A stretch of DNA of 64,000 nucleotides from Promerops cafer. Its lineage: Eukaryota > Chordata > Aves > Passeriformes > Nectariniidae. The DNA lies in contig VZSE01004136.1 in assembly GCA_013398275.1 (NCBI GenBank), positions 1-64,000 on the forward strand, in the 5' to 3' direction. This document shows, in pieces, positions 30,493-43,635 of this stretch. The notes beneath the pieces are model-generated. The model did no database searches. It saw nothing but the letters and a program-made list of their open reading frames with translations, and was not told the origin of the DNA. Position 1 is the stretch's first letter; each line of letters opens with the position of its first letter. The position numbers were made by a program, and so were the translations under genes.

Positions 30493-30885
30493 GAGCGGCG
30501 GGGCCGCGCTGCCGTGGGCTCGCCAGCAATTAGAATTGAAATAAATCCAGTCAAAAATCGGGTCCCGCCGCTGTAGGAGCTTTGCATGAGCACCCGGCTG
30601 CGTGGGGCGGCCCGGGACCCACTCGGCGGCTTGGGCGGCTCGGTCTGGGTTGTTTTTCTTCTAGTCTGGGTTTGTAGAGGAAGAAAAGTGCTTTTTTTTC
30701 TAGCCCTCGTCGGCTGCTCGCTCTATGGACAGCAGGGCAGCAGACCCCACTCGTGTCGCAGCTGGGGGCTTGGATGGTTGGTCACAGTGGGGATTTTTGG
30801 AGCTCTTGGTGTTGCGGCAGTGCCAGGTTTAAAGTGCCGGCGCTTGGGACAAACGGGGATGTGAGCAGACGGCATCTCCCTGTTC

Positions 30886-30985
30886 CCACAGGTAGGAAAA
30901 CTGAGCGGCCGCTAAGTGAGGAGCCCGAGGCCGCACAGGAAATCTGGCGGAGCCGGGACTAAACCCCAGATTTCCCGTTCGCTGC
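30886..30985 (-). mobile_element. Fossil MIR SINE (minus orientation)
   Basis: The + strand reads like the complement of MIR: ACAGGTAGGAAAACTGAG, then TAAGTGAGGAGCCCGAGG, CGCACAGGAAATCTGGCGG and AGCCGGGACTAAACCCCAG. These align in order with the MIR segments TACAGATGAGGAAACTGAGG, the GTCACACAGC block and GAGCCGGGATTCGAACCC. Edges are approximate. Confidence 0.7.
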
Positions 30986-33964
30986 TTTTCTTGCCTGGCT
31001 GGGGACAGTGGTTTAACCTCACGCTCTCGGGTTGCCGGGGTAAAGTCCTGCCTGGGCTATGCCAGCTCCTGGCCAGGGCTCCTGCGGTGGCAGCCGGGCG
31101 TGTGGCCAGGTGCCAGCAGACCGAGGCCTCTCCGCTGTGAGCCGTGGATTCGGAGAGCAGAGATGTCCCTTTGGATGGGATGTGGGTCCAAGGTGGAGAC
31201 TGGGTGTGTGCCACTCAGGTGTCACATTGGCTTGGCAAGCTGGCCTGTGTGAGAAGTGGCCCCATCCTGCTGCTCAGGGCACACTTTGTCTGCACCCCCA
31301 AATCTCAGACAATATGGTTTTTCAAAGGAGTTCTCTGCTACTCTGATTATGTGATGGGAAACTTTTGGGGGAGAGGTAGGTGATGTGTCTTGTAAGGCCA
31401 TGTGAGGTACCTTGAAAAGCTCATATACAAGCCTTTCTTGATCTGAGTTTTCCCATTTCTGCCCACTAAAGGCATGAACTCTGCCCAGCCCTGGGCTTTC
31501 TCACTGCCCAGTGCTGTAGGGTGGCTCCAGTTGAACAGGGAGGGTTTCCCTGCTCTTCTCCCTGACCACCTACTCTGGCTGCAGTCCCCAGACAAGTATC
31601 GTAGTGTCCTGAGGAACACTTCTCCATGGATAGGAAGCCAGAAGTTTACTTCATTATCTGGAACAGCTTATTCTAAACGAATCTCTCCTTAAGAGATGAG
31701 AAGGAAGGGAAAAACACCCAGATGCTCAGATGCATTTTATTTACCGTAAAAGAAAACAGCAATTTAATGATAACTTGTATTAACTAGGTTGGGTCTGTGA
31801 CCTTGATGTATTTTACAACATAGCTGAGAAGAGGGAGCAGACTGTTCCAGTCTGTTTATTGTTTCCTCTTAGTGCATCCCAGTAACTCGCAGCACATGAA
31901 TGCCCACACAGTTCTGGAGTCCTGACCCACCTTTGGGGGTGGGAAAGAGGAAGCTGTTGGATCTGATTTGCTTCAGATACAGCCTAATCTGTAGCTGGTG
32001 TTTATTATATTATAGATAGGTTGGGGTTTAGCATAGGTTTTTCTGACAGGGCTCAGCCTCTGCAATTCTTGCTACTGTAGAAAAGCTGTAGTAACTTGAA
32101 GCCCTCAAGTCACTCGTGGGAGCACATCCCTATCAATAAATTCCTTGTTGTAAAGCCAAGTGAAACCAGCCCCATGGGGACTGCTGGCTTTCATCGGGGA
32201 GGCACAGGGATGGTTGCAGGCGGTGCTGTCAGCCTAGAGCAGGGTAGCCTGGAGCAGGTGAGCCAGGCTGGTAGTGAGAGCCACTGGCTCCAGTTCTCCT
32301 TAATGTAAGCTTGTAGCCTTGCTCTGCAGGGTTTTCCTTCTATTTAGACCTCCTGCTCCTCCTCTCCAAAAACGCTGTCCCCTTGTGTATGTGAGCTTTT
32401 CCCTCCGCTTTGGTTACTATGGTGTTACTATGTAAAAACAGCTCATCTGGTAGCTCCTGGAATTATCTGCAACTTGGTTTTGCAGTCTAGCCCTGGGACA
32501 CGGGCCTGTGTCCATCCCTTGTCCAGCCTTTCCCTGTCTGTGTGATGGGACAGGTCTGGAGGCAGCGTTGTCTGCAGGGCACAGCTGTGCCTTGGTCCCA
32601 CGGGACCTCCTCCAGGTTTCTGGGCACCAGGATCCCACTGCTTTGTGCGAGGCTGTCACACAGGTGCATCTCTTGCTATTCCTGAATGTGGGACAGTATC
32701 TGGGCTGTGGTGAGCCCTGCAAGACCTGCTCACATTCATCACCTCCAGAGACTGGGCTGACTGCAGACAGGGCTTCAGCTCCTCCTGAAAACTGTTGGGA
32801 ATGGAGACAACTGGGAGTCTGTAGAAATCTGTGCAAACAAAAGGCAGAAGGTGGGAGCAGACATCTCCCCAGTCCTGCTCAGCCCCCCCAGCTTATGCAT
32901 GTTAACCCCCATGGGCTGGCTTGTTGCTGCCCACTTTGCTGCAATGGGTCCCTTGCTTCCCATCGCCTGATATTATTCCTTTCTGTTTTTTCCACCTGAT
33001 TTGAACGTAAAAAAGCATGAGGGAGGTTCACCCCATGGAGAGGTCCTTGGTTTGCTCACAGCTAATGTAAATTATTGTCGCCCTCATTCTTGCAGGGGGC
33101 TGGGGTCACCCTGGAATAGAGGGATTTTGTTGGGAAAGCAGGAGCCCAGAGCCAGGTCCAGGTTCCCCCTGCCCTGCTCATCCTAAGGATGATTTGCCCC
33201 ATGCAGACACAGAATCACGCTGAGTTGCCTATCTCTTTGCATTAACTACATAAGAGGTCAGGAGGATTATGTTAGTAACTTAAACACCTGCTCCAGGTGG
33301 AATGAGTCTAGTCCTGCTATGGAGGCTGTTTTGGAGAAGATCCTGCTTGCTGGTGCCTGATGATCTTTGTGGTGAAGGTCAGCAGCCTCTCTCCCTCTGG
33401 CAGCTGTGATGGCTCTTCTGCTTTGTTAAGTAGGAGCGGGGTGATGCTTCTAATTATAAAGGAAAAAGTCTTGTACTTCTCCCCTCCTTTGTTTGTTTTC
33501 TTTTTCTTTTTTTTTTCTCTTGACAAATGTTCTAAATAACAATGCTTAAAATGCAAATGGAGCAAGCTTGCATGAAGTGACTGTGAAGGCCTGGTTGGGG
33601 TGGACTGTGGTGGAGCTCAGGAGCTGGTGATGACACATGGCCCAAGAACAGAGCCCAGGCAGCTGGGTTGTCACCAGAGCAGTCACAGCCGTGGCAGCCC
33701 TGGCCCATCTCCACGTGGAGGACACTCTCATGTGCTCCAAAGGCTTTGTGGTTTCTCTTTCCTCTCCCCATTCAGAGGGACACTGTGAGAGTGCTCTCTC
33801 CTTGTTCTACAGGTACATTTAACTGGACTCCCTTTTATCTGTGAGCTCTTCACTCCTTATTCCTTTTTTTTTTTTTAATTAGAAATAGAAAAATTGCAGA
33901 ATGAGCCTTCTAAACTCTGTGTTCAGTTGCAGTCATAGCATCTGTAAGGTTCCTCCTACTGCAG

Positions 33965-33966
33965 GT
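33965..33966 (+). promoter_or_regulatory. Recursive-splice-like site CTACTGCAG|GTGAGT
   Basis: A pyrimidine-rich tract (TTCCTCCTACTGCAG) ends exactly at a consensus donor GTGAGT, giving a zero-length exon of the type used to remove long introns in steps. Chance occurrence is possible. Confidence 0.3.
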
Positions 33967-36886
33967 GAGTACTGCCCTTGCTGTTCCAGCCAAGGTCCCT
34001 CATGTGTTTTAGCACTTGCTTGGGAAAAAAAAAAAAAAAGAAATAAAATAACATGGTGTTGAGGTTGCAAAAGTTTCCATTATAGCTCCACCCACACTCC
34101 TGCCCAGTAATGCTCAGAAAATTCAGTCTGGGTGATGGGGCTTCCCTGCTTGCTTTGCTGCTGGGCTGCTTGGGGGGAAGGGGAACAGCTTCTGGTTTGT
34201 TGTTTTTTTCTTTCTTTTAATACAGAGATGCTTGAGAGCCATGTCAGGAACAGAGTGGGGAATGAGCTCTGGTGCCTGGCTCCTCAATGAAGAGCCTGGG
34301 TGACGCAGGTTTAAAGTGTGAGCACTCAAAAATTCACTGAGCAACAGGCAGATGGATCAGTAGAAAGGGGCTTCCAGGGGGGCAAGGCGGCTCTTTGCTA
34401 TTTGTGTCGGTGTTGTTTAACTCTTCTTCTCCTGAAGAAGTGCCTTGATGTTGTTTTCAGGCTGATTTTGTCCCACTGGTGTAAAGGCATCAGTTTGCTC
34501 CTCTGGGAACGATAAGAAGGGAGTTAGTTGCTCCTGGAGCAGGGCTTGGTGTGCAGGATGCTTGTAAATGCTCTGCTCTCTTGCCTTAGTAAATAAAGAG
34601 GTTTTCATGGGACTTATAAAAAACTTCTCTTTTGGAAATAGGTCAAGCAAATATTTATTTCCCTAAGGTGTCATGCCAGTGTTGCACAAATACTTGAATG
34701 GGTAGTTATTTTATTTTTCACTGCTTTGTTTCTTCCTAAGCAAATCCAGTTATTTTTTTCCAGTGGTGTAGAGACACACATTAATAATTGTATGTAGTCA
34801 GTCCTGTCCCTCTCTCCATCTGGAAGTCTGTGCATCTTTGGTGGGCTTGTGCTCTACAATTGCAGTGCTGTAAACTGGAAGCTGTGACACTTTTTTCTTT
34901 ACATCCAGGTGCTTCTCAGCTGGAGGGATATTTTTTGTTCTCCAGAAGAGTTTCAGGTCAGTGGTGGGCCAACTGCTGCAATTAATTTAAAAACAAATCT
35001 CCCAGAATACAGCAAAGCTCAATAAAATGGCCATACTGGTGTCTTGCTTTCCTGTCCTAAAGCCTCAGCCGTGGTATTGCTGGTGTCCTTTTGGAAAGTA
35101 AGTCCAGTGCTTGGGTTACCCCACAGATGGAGAGTGCAGTTACTGCCAAAAACCTGTGCCCTGCTGTCTGGTGGAGCTCCTGTCTTCCCCAAATAATCAG
35201 GGATCTGGTATCTGTCTTTAAAGAGGGATTGAAACTTCTTGTCTGCTCTTAAAATGGTAAAAATAAAGAATTTAGAGTATCAAAATTAGGCTTGTAGTCT
35301 TGGATACTTGATCTTACAGCTCTTCATCTCCAGATGTCCTCAGTGTAGAAGTAGCAAGGGTCTGTGCTGGAGTGCACTGGAGTACTTGGAGTATACTTTG
35401 TGTAGGAGGATGTTTGAGATGGGGTTGTCTTGGATGCTTTTTGATGTGAAGCATATTTAATGAACTGAAATCTTGGGGCTCTGTGTGAAGGATCCAAATG
35501 TACTCCTGGCTCCTCGTGCTTGTACTCAGGGCAGGCTGTAGTGGCTGGAGACCTTCCTGGTGGCTCCAGGTCCTGCCTTGGGGCATGCAAAGCACAAGGA
35601 TCATTCCAGCTTCCAGTGATGGAGGGCACTGGGCTTTCTCTTACAGCCTGCAGCCTTCAGGCTCTGGTCAGCCTTGCAGAGGTGGTCACCTCTCAACCAG
35701 CACCTTGAGCAGGTGGCTTTGGAGACCTTGAAGGTTGAATGTGATGCTATTTTTCACAGCCCTGCTAAGACAGGTGTTTACACTTTGCATTAGAGGTTAA
35801 TTGGCTCTTACATTGTTTCCTGGGTGTGGGGTGGCCAGATCACCCTGACCTGTGCTGGAGTTTGTGCAAGCCTGCTGTGTGCTGTGCTTTGATTTGTTAA
35901 ACAGGATGTAAAAGCAGGCTTCCCTTCTGAAATGTATCCTGCTCTTTTTTTCTTTTCTAGGAATCATTTCCATGTCACAAAACATTTAAGGGAAGGGGAG
36001 TGTCTCTGTTTTATAGAGACAGACCTGACTTTAACCCAAAAATCTAAGCACAGACCCTCTCAGCTGTGCAGGCACAGAGGAGGCAGGCTGTGGTCTGGGC
36101 TGTGAGCAAGCAAATGATGTGAATATTTAATTTAGATCATAATCCACCTGTTGGGCTTTGCTCCCCCAGCCCTGCATGCACTGGGAAGTGCAGCAGATGT
36201 TTTAAATGGCAGCCAGCACTCCCTGCTCCAGTGTCTGGCATCTCCACGTTGCTTTACAAGGCAGGAAAGACGGAGACTGAGGATGATGTAGCAACTGCAG
36301 GTTTGCAGGTCCTTTGTTTTTAGTTGTTTTCCCTCTGCTGTTCTGTCTGCCTCGGTGGTGCGGTGTTGTCCTGCTCTCCCAGCCTGTGCTGAGCTGTGGT
36401 TGCTCTGCCTTGTGCCAGCATAATTTCTGGAGGTTGGTAATTTGGCCCTGGGAACACAGTGGTGCTTATTAGAGCACTAGAAATGAAGGTTCTGTGGGGG
36501 AGGTATCTTTGGAGCTGATGTACTGGGGGTTAATTTTACAAAACCCCTCTTCTGTGAACAGTCACTGTGTGTCTACCTGCTCCTAACCCTTTTCCAAGCT
36601 CCTTTTGCTACTCTATGCTCTCCTGATATTCCTGGCGTCTTTCTCTTTCTTTGTCAGTTCTTTAGATCTGTTTTTTCAGTCTTATTTTCTGCTGTGGGGT
36701 CACCTGTGTGTTTCCCTTTGGTGTTGCAGGACATTGCTTTCCTTGTTAAACAGGATTTAGGTCTCCAAGCAGCTTGTGGGTGCCGAGCAGTTTGTGGCAA
36801 GCAGGAGGTTGGGGCGTTTAGAGGAATTTTAAAGCCTTCGTGCTCCTACTTTTATCTTCTCTGGCACCTACGATAGGTTTTGATTG

Positions 36887-36910
36887 TTTTTTTTTTTTTT
36901 TTTTTTTTTT
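36887..36910. repeat. Poly(T) tract (24 T)
   Basis: Uninterrupted homopolymer with no recognisable retroposon beside it. Other shorter A/T runs occur at about 34024, 39363, 41229 and 55490. Confidence 0.95.
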
Positions 36911-39900
36911 AATTGTAGTTTTCTGGGGGATAGTTGGAACGGAGAGGGTGGGGGTGAGAAGTAGCCCTTGCTTTGAGGGGTAGCCACAAATAAACAGCAC
37001 TGCAAGGCAAACACTACATCCCTTGTGTGCTCAAAGCCCTGCTGTTGACAATATGATTGTGCCTGTCCAGGTGAAATGAGATGGTAAATAGTATTTGAGA
37101 TGCAGCAGTGAAATTAGGGATCTCTCTGGTGAGTATCTCTGAAAAAAGGGTTTCCAAAAGGAAGACTTGATAGCAGGATAGGGTGGTCCTTGCTGCTGGG
37201 TGTTGTGGGCTGGTGTTGCTCTGTCCCTTGTGCTCTTCTGGTGTGAGGATGAAGCCACCCCAGTCCACCAGAGCTGCTCATGGGGCAGGGGACATCGTTC
37301 CTGCCTCTGTGTGGGCATTTCAGCATTGCTGGAGCCTTGACCTTGGAAATGGGGGCTGGTTTCCCACATGTAGGGAGATTTCCCTTCTTAATTGCAAATG
37401 TCAGCCAAGTGGAAAAGAGTATGGTTGGTGTGAGGCAGTGGAGGATGGGGGGGAACCACAGAGGTGTTGATGAACATGGGAGGGTTGCATCGCCTTCCCG
37501 AAATATCTGTTCTGTGGATTTCATTTCTGCTCCAGTCCTTAATGCTGGGAAACGCTGCCTTGTGCATCTGCTCTGCTGGGGCTGAGTTTGTCAGGGCATT
37601 GTAGGCATGAGGCTGGGAACAAAATGGGGAAAAAAACCCATGTTGAATGTAAAATGTCATTGATTTCTTTCTCTATTTTTTTTTGTATTTTTCTTCTAAT
37701 TTAATCAATTCCCTACTGTGTTGTAAATTCCAAATGTGAATGGGAAATAATCTCACCAGTACAATAATTAGCATGTAACCAGCAGATGAAGAAAACCCAA
37801 ACTGCTGAGCTGATTGGTGAATGCTGACTGTTTTCTGAATTAATTTCAATAATCACATCTCCCATTAAAAAGAAGACGGGGTGGGGAGGAAGTCTTAAAT
37901 TTTCCTCAAGCTCAATGTAGCGAGAAATGGTATGTGCAATGTAGCTGTTCTGCATGTGATTAGAAAAAAAGAGCTGAGGGAGGTTCTTGGAACTGAATTA
38001 GTAACCAAGTATTGGTAATTTTGTAACCAAGTAGCTCAATTTCACCTGCTTTTTTGGGAAGAGAAATAGAATTGTAAGTCAAATATCCATCATTTTATGT
38101 AGGTGTCTAAACAGTAAATAGTCTACTAGAAGAGGAAAACATTCCCTTGCAGTTGTGCTTCACTGCAAGATGCAAAAACAAGTCCACTGGAGACCATTAG
38201 TAGTAAAATTTAGTGTGCATCTGTCCAGCTCCCAAATATTTTGTTCTTGTGCTTTGAAGGGAGAGATGGAAATTGGTCTTTGGGAAAGGGCGATTTCAGA
38301 GCATCCAGGAGCTGCACACCCTCTTGGCACAGGGATCTGCAGCCCTGCTCTGCTCTGCCTTCCTCTCCTGCTTTCTGTTGGCTGCTTCTGCCCCAAATGT
38401 GAGTGTGTTTTGAGGAGGGAGAAATCCTCTCTCAGCCTTGATACCTCCATGGTGTCACATCCAGACAGCACAAGGGAAGGTCACCTCTGCAGCGCTGTAC
38501 CTGGCAGCTGGTCTAATTACACACCTGAATTTACAGTCAGGATTAGCAGAGATGATTTTATCTCTAATGATGTTTTTCCCCTCATGGCCATGGCCAGCTC
38601 ACCCTCAGGGCTTATTTTCCAACAGCAAAGCACAGGTGATGCTGCTACCAGCTGTTGGACCAGAGCATCACTGCAGAGATGCTTTTTCATTCCAGTTTAA
38701 ACTCAATTTTAGGAACATTTGTGAAGTTGTGATAGAGTTTGGTGCTTGTAGGCTTAAAATTTTTCATTTAGAAGTGCAGGCATGGTCTGCTGAAACCCTA
38801 GGCATATAAGAGGTGGGTCCACGCTGTGCTGCAGTGGTGAGAAATCCTGGAGTGTGTGATGGAGCCACCTTTTAATTAATGCAAAATGCTCACTCTGGCA
38901 TGAAGCTGGTGATCCCACGTGCTCACTGTTTTCATTGTGGGGAATGACACCTGCCCAGAGCCACCTCTGGTGTGACAGCCAGGAGGGAGACCAGGTCCCA
39001 CAGAGCATCTCTGGTGTGTGGCACTCAGGTCTCTCCCTCCCAAAGCCTCAGGATATGCTGGTGTATGGTATTATTGTCATATATTATTTAAAAAACAATT
39101 TGAAAAAGCCAGGCCAGCCCAAGTGCTTTGAAACAGAATTTGTTACTTTATCAGTTCGAGCTTGGTGTGCTGTGGGAAGGTCTGCAAGTGGATCACTCTG
39201 GGATTTTCTTTGCATGTTTTCCTAATGTTAGAGACCATCTCAAAGAAGTATCACATTGTTTCATTTCCCCTCCACACTTGATGGTTTTATTTAAAAAAAA
39301 AGCTAATGCCAACAACCCTACAATAACCAGTGAGTGAACTTGAACATTCTGCACCCAGTTAATTTTTTTTTTTTTTTTGTGAAAAGCAAGAATTAGCTGG
39401 CAATCATGTTATGAGCTATGGATAAAAATGTATGTTTTAAACCACCTCACTGATGTCTTCTGCTTTTTGCCTTTTAAAAATGCCATTAATCAAGTTAGAG
39501 ACTGAAAAAAAAATCAAAGCAGAGACTAAGAAAAGTCATTTGAGGTGAGTAAACAAGTTGGCTTTTTTTTGTTTAATGAAAGCTCAAAAAATGGCCCACT
39601 GCCACTGTGTATGTTAAGGGTACCTTAAATACAGAGTGTCCTTCAGTGCTGACAGGCATCCCAAACACCTTTTATAATAAACCTCTAATTATAGCTTAGT
39701 GACTTTGTAGGTTCTCTGGATCAGCTTGGGAATATTGCACTGAAATCAGGGAGAATATTTATATTTTCTATGTCTTACGTGTGAGCCAGATGTAGAGCTG
39801 GTCTTGGTGAGTGTGGTACAGAGTGATGTATTTGTGGTGTGTTAGAGAGTTGTGCTTGCTGCTTCACGATGCAATTTTGGGGTTAAACTCTGCATTTTGG

Positions 39901-42900
39901 GAACTACTTCCTGAATGCAGCAGTGTGGATTCCCAAATCCAGGCCCCAGCTGAGCTGGTTGGAAAAGGGTTCGGCTGGTGGCCAGCGCCTGCAGCCCATC
40001 GCTACCTCCTGATGTCTGGCTCTTGGGGCTCTTGGATTACAGCCCAGCACTCAGAACCAGAGACTTCAGTGAAAATCTCAGCTTCTTAAAGGGAAACAAA
40101 ACCTCCAGAGCTTTGTGATTGTGGAGGAAAACTGGAAAATGGGAATTCTTGGGCAGAGAGTGGTAGGGAGATGCATTAGCCTGGTTGTTTCCCAGTATCC
40201 CAGACTGGGAACAGTGCCACAGGGTCCTGGGCTTGACTTTTGGCTTTAGAAGTTGGCATGGCAGACACTGCTAGGTTGGTTCTTTTCTCCTCTGTTTATT
40301 TGTTTCTTCCCTCCTTCATTTTAATACTGTCTCCTGGGAGATTCCAGCTGAAGTCTATTAATTGCTGAGATGTTTCTTTTCCCCCGTGTCGTGGACGCTG
40401 GGTCCAGTTTGGCTGCGGGTTGTTCCTGGCACAAAGGGAGGAGCAGCAGGACAGAAGAGCTGTGCTTGTGTTGGGTGTGTGTTTGTATGTCTGCAGAGGT
40501 GCCCTGGAGGTGTTACACACTCGTCTTTGGGCTCAGCCACACTTCCCCAGCAGCAGCAGAGCCACTGCTCTGTGCCACCGAGGCTTGTCCCCCATCAGGA
40601 GCTCTGTGTCCCCTGGGTTTTGATGGACGTTGCTGTGTCAGTGTGGGGTTTTATTTCTATTTATATTTCTCTTGCAAGCCTGAGTTGGAGGTTTGTCAGA
40701 CAGCTGATCTGCTGCTAAAGGATAACTCTGGACAGCTTTCTGTTGGTCCAGAAACTCTTGGAGAGGTCTGGGAAGTTATCCCCAAAAAGTAGTCACCAGT
40801 GGGACACTGCAGAATTCAGAGGATGGATCAAATCAAGTGATAATTCATCAAAGGTTCCTTCTGCTTGGCCATAAGTCCTTGAACATGTGGATCACTTTGT
40901 CCTCCTACTTGAGAGATTTTCTCCAGAATTGTGTCTAGACACTTGTCTTCTTTTTCCCCATCCTGATCAATCTGAGGTCCTCATGACCCCAGGAGATGAA
41001 GCTTCTCTTACACTGATGCTCCCTGCAAAGGCATCTTTTCTCTCTCCAAGTATTTTGGAGCTCGTGATAAAATTGCAAGGCTTTGGCAGTGCCCGTTTGG
41101 GTGCTATTTGTGTGCCAAACCCTGCTGAATACATCTTTTATCACAGATTTGTAACAGTAGCTGTTGGAGGGCAGCTTCACGGGAGAAGTGCTTTCAGAAG
41201 AATGCTTTTGTAAGGGAACACTGTCCTGAAAAAAAAAAAAAAAAGACCTTGCAGGCAAAAAAGAAAAAAAACCCAACATTTTTCATGTGTTCGTGTTGTA
41301 AAATTTTCCCATTAATTTGGGTGAATCAGGTTTTGCTTCCATTTCTAGACAATTTTGTCTGTCTTCTTTGTACAAACAGGCACTGTTATGCTCCAGGCAT
41401 TTTTTTGGGCGAAAAAAAAAAAAAGACATTTAGGTTCAGCTAAGATGTGCCAGAATCCTTGTTTTGTGTAACTCTCCCCAGGCTGAGCCCCAGCCAGGTC
41501 CCTGCAGGAGCTGGCACTGGGACCCAGCTGGCACTTTGCTCAGGCTGACCCCGTTCGTGGTGTGGAGAGCAAACTCAGAAGATGGGTCTGTTCATCTGGT
41601 CCATCTTAATAGGGGAATTTAAGGAGAAGAAAAGGCAGGAGGGTTTCTGAGCAGTAGATGGAGTAGTAATGGAGGATGTGCAGCCTCTGGGACAGGGCTC
41701 TGGTGTGCTCAGCTCTTGTCTCTGCTCGGGGTCCCACTGATGGTCCCTTTGTGGCCACTGTGGAGTTGAGCTGTGTCTGGTCCCTGCAAGAGCCTGGTAT
41801 TTCTCCATGGCAGAAGCATAAAGCTTGTCCTCCCACATGTTTGCCTCACAATTATCAGTGCTTTTCCTTTAATAAGAGGATTTTTCATGGGAAAACTTGT
41901 TTTAAAATCACACTAGTGTCCGAAAGTGTTCTGGCTGCTGAGCATCCTGTCTCCAAGGAGGGGGAACACGGCACTGTGCTCCCTTTCCAGTTTTGGTTTG
42001 GATCATCATACCTTGTTCTTAAGTAGCCATTTACTCTCCTTCCCATCTCTCTGGCACAGGAGCAAGAGAATAAAACATGAGAAGAGGAATGTGATTATAA
42101 TCCTGTAAAAACTGACAGAGGAATTTGGCAGTGGTTGCAGCCTGTGAGTGTAATACATAATATTATATTCATTTTTAAAAATGATTAGATTTCAAGCTGA
42201 CAGTTTAAATGACAAGTCACCTTAAAAAGATATGGACAGTGTAAAGACTGTCAGTGTGGTTTTCTCTTTGCTAACTGGAGTTTTCAAGGTCTGTGCACCC
42301 CCCAAAAAGAGGAACCTTTGGCTTTTGGCAAGCTGCATGTGGAAGCTGAGAGCAATGAGGTCCCTTGTATTAATAATTTATATTATAATAGCATTGTCGC
42401 TGCTGGCTCCCAGGCTTTTTTTATCCCTGAGTTAATGGCAGGGCTGCCTGTCAAAGTGAATGTTTTTTTGGAAAAAACTTATTTTTGCTTTTATTGTCTC
42501 TTTGCTCCCACAAAACTGTGTGTGAATGGCACCAGTAATTGCAGCTGGGAGAGGCTGGAGATAAGGGCAGAGGAACTGTTCAGCCATGTTATTGAACGTA
42601 GTGAGAGTTTAAATATGGTATTCAGCATGGAAAGCAGATCCCGGGGGACTGACAGAGTTCCCCATCCCAGAATATCCCAGCTCACAGCAGGAGCTGAAGC
42701 TAAAGATGCCAAAACCTCCAGGCAGTGCAGGAATGGAGCCACAGCCTCCCGCATCCTGCTGTAGGCCTGGGATTTTTGGATGAAAGGGAAACCAGTGCTC
42801 TTCTGTTTCCTCGAACTGGATAATCACATGGATGGTCAGAGCCCCATCAAGCCTTGAATAAAACATGGAACAAAGTGATGATTACTGCTCTCAAATAATA

Positions 42901-43394
42901 GATAGTTATATTTATCTCTTTGTGTCCCCTGTGGTCCTCAGAGCATCCTTTGGGCAGTGAGAAGAAAATGAGAGGAGTGGGAGTCTGTTGTTTCCTTTTC
43001 TTGGATGAGAAGCTGACTATCATTTGCTGACTTTTAATGCTCCATGTTGTATATACCTGTTTGGTTGTTTTTAAACCCAACCTGAATAGGATTTGAAATG
43101 TTTAAAACTCTGCAATAGGAATTTTTAGTGTCATGGGAATATTCCATAATTCCTTCTCTTTGCAATGGAAAAAATTATTCCAGTAGACATGGATTGGACC
43201 ACGATCTGCTTGTAAATTCTTGGAGGTTGGGCATAAAACTCAGCTGAAAGTAAACATCAGCATCAGGAGTAGTATAGTGCAGAAGGATGGGGGAAAGTGT
43301 CCTTGTCTGGTTCTGGTAGGAGAGAGAAGAGTTTGGCTGGAGGAGATCCAGAGAGCTGTAGGGAGATCGACTGGAGGTCTAGAAATCCCTGGTC

Positions 43395-43635
43395 TGAACA
43401 AACCTGAGCTGTTTGGCTCTAGAAGGGAGAAGAGCAAGGCAGGATATATATCTTCAGGTGCCTAAAAGGGGAGGGAGTGGTTGCTCTCTGTGTACACAGC
43501 GGGAAGAGCAAGAGGTCACAGTCCTAAAATTGTAGAGAAAAATGTTCACATTAAATATTGGGCAAAATTAGGGCAGTACTACCCTGAAAGTAGCAACAGG
43601 ATTTGATGGTTTGAAGAGCTTGTGGAGCATCAGTT
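43395..43635 (+). mobile_element. Degraded CR1 LINE fragment (+ orientation)
   Basis: Blocks in CR1 order but strongly diverged: AACCTGAGCTGTTTGGCTCT, AAAAGGGGAGGGAGTGG, AAGAGCAAGAGGTCACAG and GTAGAGAAAAATGTTCACAT. The 3' end is lost. Confidence 0.6.

Larger units (their letters stand above)
29400..30720 (+). promoter_or_regulatory. ZHX3: CpG-island promoter, probably ZHX3
   Basis: About 1.3 kb of GC- and CpG-rich sequence, with a full CRE (30364-30371), GGGCGG boxes after the gap and a sharp drop to AT-richer DNA downstream. It is divergent from LPIN3. In mammals the gene on this side of LPIN3 is ZHX3, transcribed away from it from an untranslated first exon with a very long intron. The ZHX3 name is inference from synteny only, because no ZHX3 protein sequence appears in the window. 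Confidence 0.5.

Noticed and set aside
29719..30544. Several 130-215-codon frames rich in P, R, S, D or G, T, D on both strands
   Set aside because: They run through the GC-rich minisatellite and some include the N gap. They are artefacts of a repeat lacking stops.
36250..36300. Possible third MIR fragment (GGAAAGACGGAGACTGAGG)
   Set aside because: Similarity covers only about 45 bp without the GTGACCTTGGGCAAG core; not distinguishable from chance by eye.
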